Shown piece by piece: positions 60,270 through 64,000 of a stretch of 64,000 bases of DNA. The stretch spans positions 1 to 64,000 of the forward strand of contig CAXYYA010000015.1 of NCBI GenBank assembly GCA_964293155.1, written 5' to 3'. The stretch comes from JAQVEB01 sp028698105. Lineage in GTDB: Bacteria > Bacteroidota > Bacteroidia > Bacteroidales > Dysgonomonadaceae. Each line of letters starts with the position of its first letter. Position 1 is the first letter of the stretch. The notes under the pieces are model-generated. The model ran no database searches, had not been told where the DNA came from, and saw nothing but the letters and a program-made list of their open reading frames with translations. Made by a program: the position numbers and the translations under genes.

Positions 60270-60762
60270 CGACGAGTTTAAACAGCGGTTTCTCCCTTTT
60301 CATCGCCTTATCTATCGTATTTCTTACGCCATTCTGGAAAATACCGGCGATGCCGAAGACGCCACGCAGGAAGTTTTTATAAAACTCTGGCAACAACGCG
60401 ATAAGCTGCAACGGGTGCAAAACGACCAGGCTTTCGTGGTAACTATGGCCAAACATCATTCGCTGGACATGTTGCGCCAGGGCTATCGGAAAAATGAGTT
60501 CCTCATGGATGAGTATCGCGATGTGGCAGGCGAAGAGATGCCCGAAGACCGCATGCACGCCAAAGAACGTCTTTCCACGGTAATAAAATGCCTGAGCGGC
60601 TTGCCGGAATCGCAGCAAAAAGTGATGCAATTACGTCATTTTGCCGATTTGTCCATCCCCGAGATCGCAAAAATTACACAATACACAGAAGTAAATATTC
60701 GCCAACTGCTATCGCGTGCGCGAAACACAATGAAAGAGAGATTAAACCAAAACGAAAGATAA
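60259..60762 (+). CDS. ECF-type RNA polymerase sigma factor
   Basis: This 167-residue sigma-70-family factor has region 2 (AILENTGDAEDATQEVFIKL, the DAEDxxQ core, then LWQQRDKL) and region 4 (LPESQQKVMQLRHFADLSIP and EIAKITQYTEVNIRQLLSRA, the helix-turn-helix). The linker is short and regions 1 and 3 are missing, the ECF plan. The gene overlaps the DUF4252 gene by 11 bp and precedes a membrane protein that probably acts as anti-sigma factor by 38 bp. The start may be either of the first two ATGs. Confidence 0.93.
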   Translation: MMNNDEFKQRFLPFHRLIYRISYAILENTGDAEDATQEVFIKLWQQRDKLQRVQNDQAFVVTMAKHHSLDMLRQGYRKNEFLMDEYRDVAGEEMPEDRMHAKERLSTVIKCLSGLPESQQKVMQLRHFADLSIPEIAKITQYTEVNIRQLLSRARNTMKERLNQNER

Positions 60763-60800
60763 GGTCTATGAGACCGAATGAAAAAATAGGGCATAAACAC

Positions 60801-61310
60801 ATGAAAATAGAGAAAATTAAAGAATTACTGGAAAAATTCTATCGGGGTGAAACTTCACGCGACGAAGAATACCGCCTCATGCAATTTTTCCGTCAGGAAA
60901 ATGTTCCGTCAGAACTGGAGGCCGACCGAAAAGTACTTCTGTCGCTGGTGGGCGATGAGATAAAAATCCCCGATGGAATGGAGCAAAAACTGGAATCACT
61001 CATCGGCACACTCGGTGCAAAAGAGGCTCAAAAACCGGTACGCAAAACCGTGCGGTTGCGCTATGCCCTTGTATCCATAGCAGCTACGCTGCTGTTGCTG
61101 ATCGGCGTGGGCATCCTTTATCAGCAACACCAGAAGAAGCAAGACCTGTTTGCCGATACGTACAAAAACCCCGATGAAGCATATCAGGCAACAATGCAGG
61201 CGCTCGAAGTCTTTTCCGAAAACTTTTCGAAAGGCGTAGAGCCACTTGAAAAAGCCGGTGAACATATAGAAGAAACTCAAAAAATAGTAAATAAATCAAT
61301 AAACAAATAG
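60801..61310 (+). CDS. Putative anti-sigma-like single-pass membrane protein
   Basis: This 169-residue protein lies right after an ECF sigma gene. It has a cytoplasmic helical N terminus (MKIEKIKELLEKFYRGETSR then DEEYRLMQFFRQ), similar in style to anti-sigma domains, then one membrane helix (~95-115, YALVSIAATLLLLIGVGILY) and a periplasmic tail rich in Lys/Glu (~116-169). No zinc-binding ZAS motif is visible. An in-frame ATG at 60768 (MRPNEKIGHKH) is possible. Extending upstream to 60588 would overlap the sigma gene in another frame and is rejected. The anti-sigma role is inferred from position. Confidence 0.72.
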   Translation: MKIEKIKELLEKFYRGETSRDEEYRLMQFFRQENVPSELEADRKVLLSLVGDEIKIPDGMEQKLESLIGTLGAKEAQKPVRKTVRLRYALVSIAATLLLLIGVGILYQQHQKKQDLFADTYKNPDEAYQATMQALEVFSENFSKGVEPLEKAGEHIEETQKIVNKSINK

Positions 61311-61313
61311 AAA

Positions 61314-61796
61314 ATGAAAAAATTACTCGTTGCATTGGCTTTTGTGACATTCACAACATGCCTGTTCGCTCAAAAAAATCCGTTCGAAAAGTTTTCGGAT
61401 ATGGATGGCGTTACCTCGGTATATATTTCAAAGAACATGCTCTCGCTTTTTCCGAAAAATTCCGCTAAAATGAATTACAACGGGGTGAATGTCGGAAAGT
61501 TCGTGAATAAACTATCGTCCATTCTCATTCTCACATCCGAAGATTCGAATATTTCCCGGCAAATGCTTTCGCTGGCCAACAGCCAGGTGAAAGGGCGCGA
61601 TTACGAGCTGCTGATGCGCGTGAAATCGGAAGACAACGACAACATCAACTTCTTCATGAAGGGCAAGCCTGAGAGCATTCGCGAACTCATTATGGTGGTT
61701 GACGGCAGCGACCACGAGAGCGTTATCATGCAGTTTCTCGGCAACTTTACCCTGCAAGACATACAGGAGATGACGGAAGGATTCACGAAAGATTAA
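61314..61796 (+). CDS. DUF4252-domain secreted protein, paralogue
   Basis: This is the second DUF4252 protein of the operon, 160 residues with a signal peptide (MKKLLVALAFVTFTTCLFAQ). The pattern is as in the first copy: FSDMDGVTSVYISKNMLSLF, NKLSSILILTSEDSN and the C-terminal IRELIMVVDGSDHESVIMQF. It begins 3 bp after the anti-sigma-like gene, so it is translationally linked. Having two DUF4252 genes around sigma/anti-sigma points to a target or sensor in the envelope, though the function is unknown. Confidence 0.85.
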   Translation: MKKLLVALAFVTFTTCLFAQKNPFEKFSDMDGVTSVYISKNMLSLFPKNSAKMNYNGVNVGKFVNKLSSILILTSEDSNISRQMLSLANSQVKGRDYELLMRVKSEDNDNINFFMKGKPESIRELIMVVDGSDHESVIMQFLGNFTLQDIQEMTEGFTKD

Positions 61797-61899
61797 CTCT
61801 CGGCCTCCCTGTTTTTAATCCGCATAATTCCGTAAAAAGGTTATGCGGATTTTTCTTTTTGCCGAAATAGGATTACATTTGTTTTTCAATTTGCAAATT

Positions 61900-63552
61900 A
61901 TGATACGATATTTCCTCGCGGTGTGTTTGTTCGGTTTTTCGATATGGATGTCTGCTCAAACCGCGCCGCATCAGTATATGTTCCGGGTTTATTTAAAAGA
62001 TAAACCCAATGCCGGTTACTCGGTAGCAAATCCCGAAAAATTCCTTTCCGGGCGCTCCATTGAGCGAAAAAACAAACAAAACGTCAAAGTGGATGCTTCC
62101 GATTTTCCCGTATCGGCAGATTACCTGCGGATGATTGAGAAATCGGGAGCGAAAATCGTTTCGCAAAGCAAATGGTTCAACACGTGTGTGGCACAGGTGA
62201 GTGACAGCGCAAAAATTGAAGATTTGAAATTGCTCCCGTTCGTAGATTCGGTGAAATACGTCTGGAGAGGATTCATAAACCCCGCGGCAAATTATATGCG
62301 ACCACGTTTAGAGGCGACCGACTGCGGTGACGAAGTCGCGTTCGATAACGTTTTCGGCTTCACACAACTCGAATTTGCGGTGCACAACGCGGCGGCGCTG
62401 GCTGACGCCGGTTTCAGGGGGAAAGGGATTCGTGTGGGCGTTATTGATGCCGGATTTACAAACTTCGACGCGATTCCTTATTTTGAAGGAATGGCGTTCT
62501 TCGGTTACAAAGACTTTGTTCCAACCGGTTACATTTTTACGGCAAGCGATCACGGAACCAAAGTATTATCTACAATGGCGGTAAACAAACCCAATCTGAT
62601 GGTTGGGTCGGCGCCTGAGGCTTCGTTTCTGCTGCTTCGTTCCGAAGATGCCCGCAGCGAGTTTCCCGTGGAAGAGGATTTTTGGGTTGCGGCCATCGAA
62701 TATGCCGACAGCGTGGGCGTTGATATGGTAAATACATCGTTGGGATACAGCGATTTTGATGATAAATCATTGAACTACAACCATGCGCAACTCGATGGCA
62801 AGACTTCGCTGATGACACGCGCTGCCGACCGTGCATTCGAGAAAGGGATACTGGTTGTGGGCAGCGCCGGAAATGAAGGCAATAAACCTTGGAAAAAAAT
62901 CACATCGCCGGGCGATGCCCGAAACATACTCACCATCGGCGCCATTTCGCCCGACAGCGTCATCACGCCGTTCAGTTCCGTTGGTCCCACCGCAGATCAC
63001 CGCATTAAACCCGATTTGGTTTCGGTTGGCGGGCCGGCCGTGGTTATAGGACAAAACGGCGCGATCGGGCTGTCCATGGGAACTTCCTTTTCGGCACCGT
63101 TCATGGCGGGGCTCATCGCCTCGTTGTGGTCAATCAATCCGGAGTTGAACCGGCAGCAGATCATCAATATCGTAAAACAATCGGCGGATCGCTATCAGCA
63201 CCCCGACACGATTTACGGCTACGGCATCCCCGATTTCGGAAAAGCCATGTCCGTTGTACTGGAAACCCTTCCCACTTACGATAAAAAAGTGACCAACAAC
63301 CGCTTTTCAATTGCTCCCGATGCGGCAAACAAGAATTATGAGGTAACGCTCATTGAACCGGAATATACCAACGATGCTTATTCCGTGAAATTGTTAAACC
63401 AGCAGGGGATAAAAGTGACGGAACGTCAATTTGAAGAAAAGAAAAATTTCGTATCTTTCCCCATTACCGATGAACTGAGTAAAACGGGGAAGTTTATTTA
63501 TTTTGTGATAGATAGTCCGTTTAAGCAGGATGTTATCCGTATAAAACGCTAA
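61900..63552 (+). CDS. S8-family (subtilisin-like) serine peptidase, secreted
   Basis: This 550-residue subtilase has a signal peptide (MIRYFLAVCLFGFSIWMSAQ). The catalytic triad is visible: Asp in IRVGVIDAGFTNF, His in ASDHGTKVLSTMA, and Ser in GTSFSAPFMAGLIASLW. A ~110-residue propeptide-like region precedes the Asp motif (SKWFNTCVAQV and neighbours). The last ~100 residues form a beta-rich domain with no obvious type IX sorting signal. An in-frame start 19 codons upstream (61843) would place residues before the signal peptide and is rejected. xseA starts 4 bp downstream, but a functional link is doubtful. Confidence 0.92.
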   Translation: MIRYFLAVCLFGFSIWMSAQTAPHQYMFRVYLKDKPNAGYSVANPEKFLSGRSIERKNKQNVKVDASDFPVSADYLRMIEKSGAKIVSQSKWFNTCVAQVSDSAKIEDLKLLPFVDSVKYVWRGFINPAANYMRPRLEATDCGDEVAFDNVFGFTQLEFAVHNAAALADAGFRGKGIRVGVIDAGFTNFDAIPYFEGMAFFGYKDFVPTGYIFTASDHGTKVLSTMAVNKPNLMVGSAPEASFLLLRSEDARSEFPVEEDFWVAAIEYADSVGVDMVNTSLGYSDFDDKSLNYNHAQLDGKTSLMTRAADRAFEKGILVVGSAGNEGNKPWKKITSPGDARNILTIGAISPDSVITPFSSVGPTADHRIKPDLVSVGGPAVVIGQNGAIGLSMGTSFSAPFMAGLIASLWSINPELNRQQIINIVKQSADRYQHPDTIYGYGIPDFGKAMSVVLETLPTYDKKVTNNRFSIAPDAANKNYEVTLIEPEYTNDAYSVKLLNQQGIKVTERQFEEKKNFVSFPITDELSKTGKFIYFVIDSPFKQDVIRIKR

Positions 63553-63556
63553 GTTT

Positions 63557-64000
63557 ATGGCCGAATCGTCCCTCTCGTTATCCGAACTTAACCGGTATGT
63601 GCGCGAAGCCATTCGCGGGAGTTTTCCCGATACTTATTGGCTCCGTGCGGAAACAAGTGACGTGCGCCGCAACCAGAACGGACATTGTTATCTGGAATTT
63701 ATTGAAAAAGATGCCGTAACGCAATCCATCATCGCGCGTGCGCGTGGAATGATCTGGTCGAACACGTTTCTTATGCTCGAAACCTATTTCGAGACGGAAA
63801 CGGGGCAGGCTTTCACATCGGGGTTGAGCGTGCTTGTGCGCGTGAATGTTGATTTTCACGAATTATACGGCTATTCCCTTACGGTAGTGGATATTGACCC
63901 GACTTTCACGATTGGCGAAATGGCCCGGAACCGCATGCTTGTACTCAGGCAACTTGAGGAAGAGGGTGTGCTTACGCTCAACAAGGAGTTGCCGTTGCCG
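63557..64000 (+). CDS. xseA: Exodeoxyribonuclease VII large subunit, N-terminal part (cut by window end)
   Basis: The frame is open from ATG 63557 to the window end (148 codons). It contains the OB-fold domain of XseA: SLSLSELNRYVREAIRGSFP at the start, WLRAETSDVRRNQNGHCYLE, then ARGMIWSNTFLMLETYFE and VNVDFHELYGYSLTVVDIDP, and the beginning of the linker with ARNRMLVLRQLEEEGVL. Exonuclease VII digests single-stranded DNA from both ends. The catalytic domain lies beyond the window. It starts 4 bp after the protease gene. Confidence 0.93.
   Translation, partial: MAESSLSLSELNRYVREAIRGSFPDTYWLRAETSDVRRNQNGHCYLEFIEKDAVTQSIIARARGMIWSNTFLMLETYFETETGQAFTSGLSVLVRVNVDFHELYGYSLTVVDIDPTFTIGEMARNRMLVLRQLEEEGVLTLNKELPLP

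Noticed and set aside
60588..60800. Long upstream extension of the anti-sigma-like gene
   Set aside because: It overlaps the sigma gene in another frame and adds sequence without anti-sigma character.

Overview
The window looks like a chromosomal segment of a Bacteroidota bacterium, most likely order Bacteroidales (a Dysgonomonadaceae/Porphyromonadaceae-like genome is my guess). The reasons are Bacteroidota-type promoters (a TTTG box, about 19 bp, then TAnnTTTG) in front of many genes, almost no Shine-Dalgarno sequences, the mutY-ssb-gldE order, a three-subunit cytochrome b type fumarate reductase/succinate dehydrogenase, and families typical of the phylum (DUF4252, DUF4091, GldE, HU/IHF-like proteins). 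There is no rRNA, CRISPR array, prophage or recognisable insertion sequence. One tRNA (Arg, anticodon ACG) is present.

Region 1-8100 is accessory and visibly more AT-rich than what follows. It opens inside a metal-resistance operon: the end of a TolC/CusC-type outer-membrane channel, a CusB-type lipoprotein adaptor, a PII-like regulator, a P1B-type metal ATPase with SPC and HEGST motifs, a cation diffusion facilitator with an N-terminal metal-binding domain, and a small cysteine-rich GDCCVxC protein. Then come a degenerate 21-nt repeat, an unknown helical protein, a nested inverted/direct repeat with a terminator, and a cassette of two unknown genes. The cassette is bounded by two homologous copies of a roughly 130-bp imperfect dyad element that resembles integron attC sites. 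The island ends just upstream of the rplY promoter.

Region 8100-28850 is housekeeping. It holds rplY-pth-S4 protein, kdsA-maf, an aspartate kinase, a CreD operon, tryptophanase, hflX, a TRIC-type channel, mnmA, recJ-recQ and a TrkA-type potassium channel. Two genes look like later arrivals: a DUF4143 ATPase whose promoter lies between two perfect 30-bp inverted repeats, and an AT-rich uracil-DNA-glycosylase-like gene wedged between maf and the aspartate kinase gene.

Region 28850-45770 carries the tRNA, the rplM-rpsI-rpsB-tsf translation cluster, the opposite-strand gldE/phosphopantetheinyl transferase/ssb/mutY group, and an HU gene. HU is followed by a 30-residue, extremely basic protein with a strong Shine-Dalgarno sequence. 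RNase G, priA, a beta-barrel protein and frdCAB follow.

Region 45770-64000 holds trpS, a DUF2156-GNAT pair, a DUF4091 lipoprotein and ppa. A small sugar-catabolism pair follows, in which the Gfo/Idh/MocA oxidoreductase is broken by a frameshift. Then come corA, rsmA, a flippase-like membrane protein, pepD, a flavodoxin gene, an ECF sigma/anti-sigma/DUF4252 operon with a likely ECF promoter, an S8 protease, and the start of xseA, which runs off the window.
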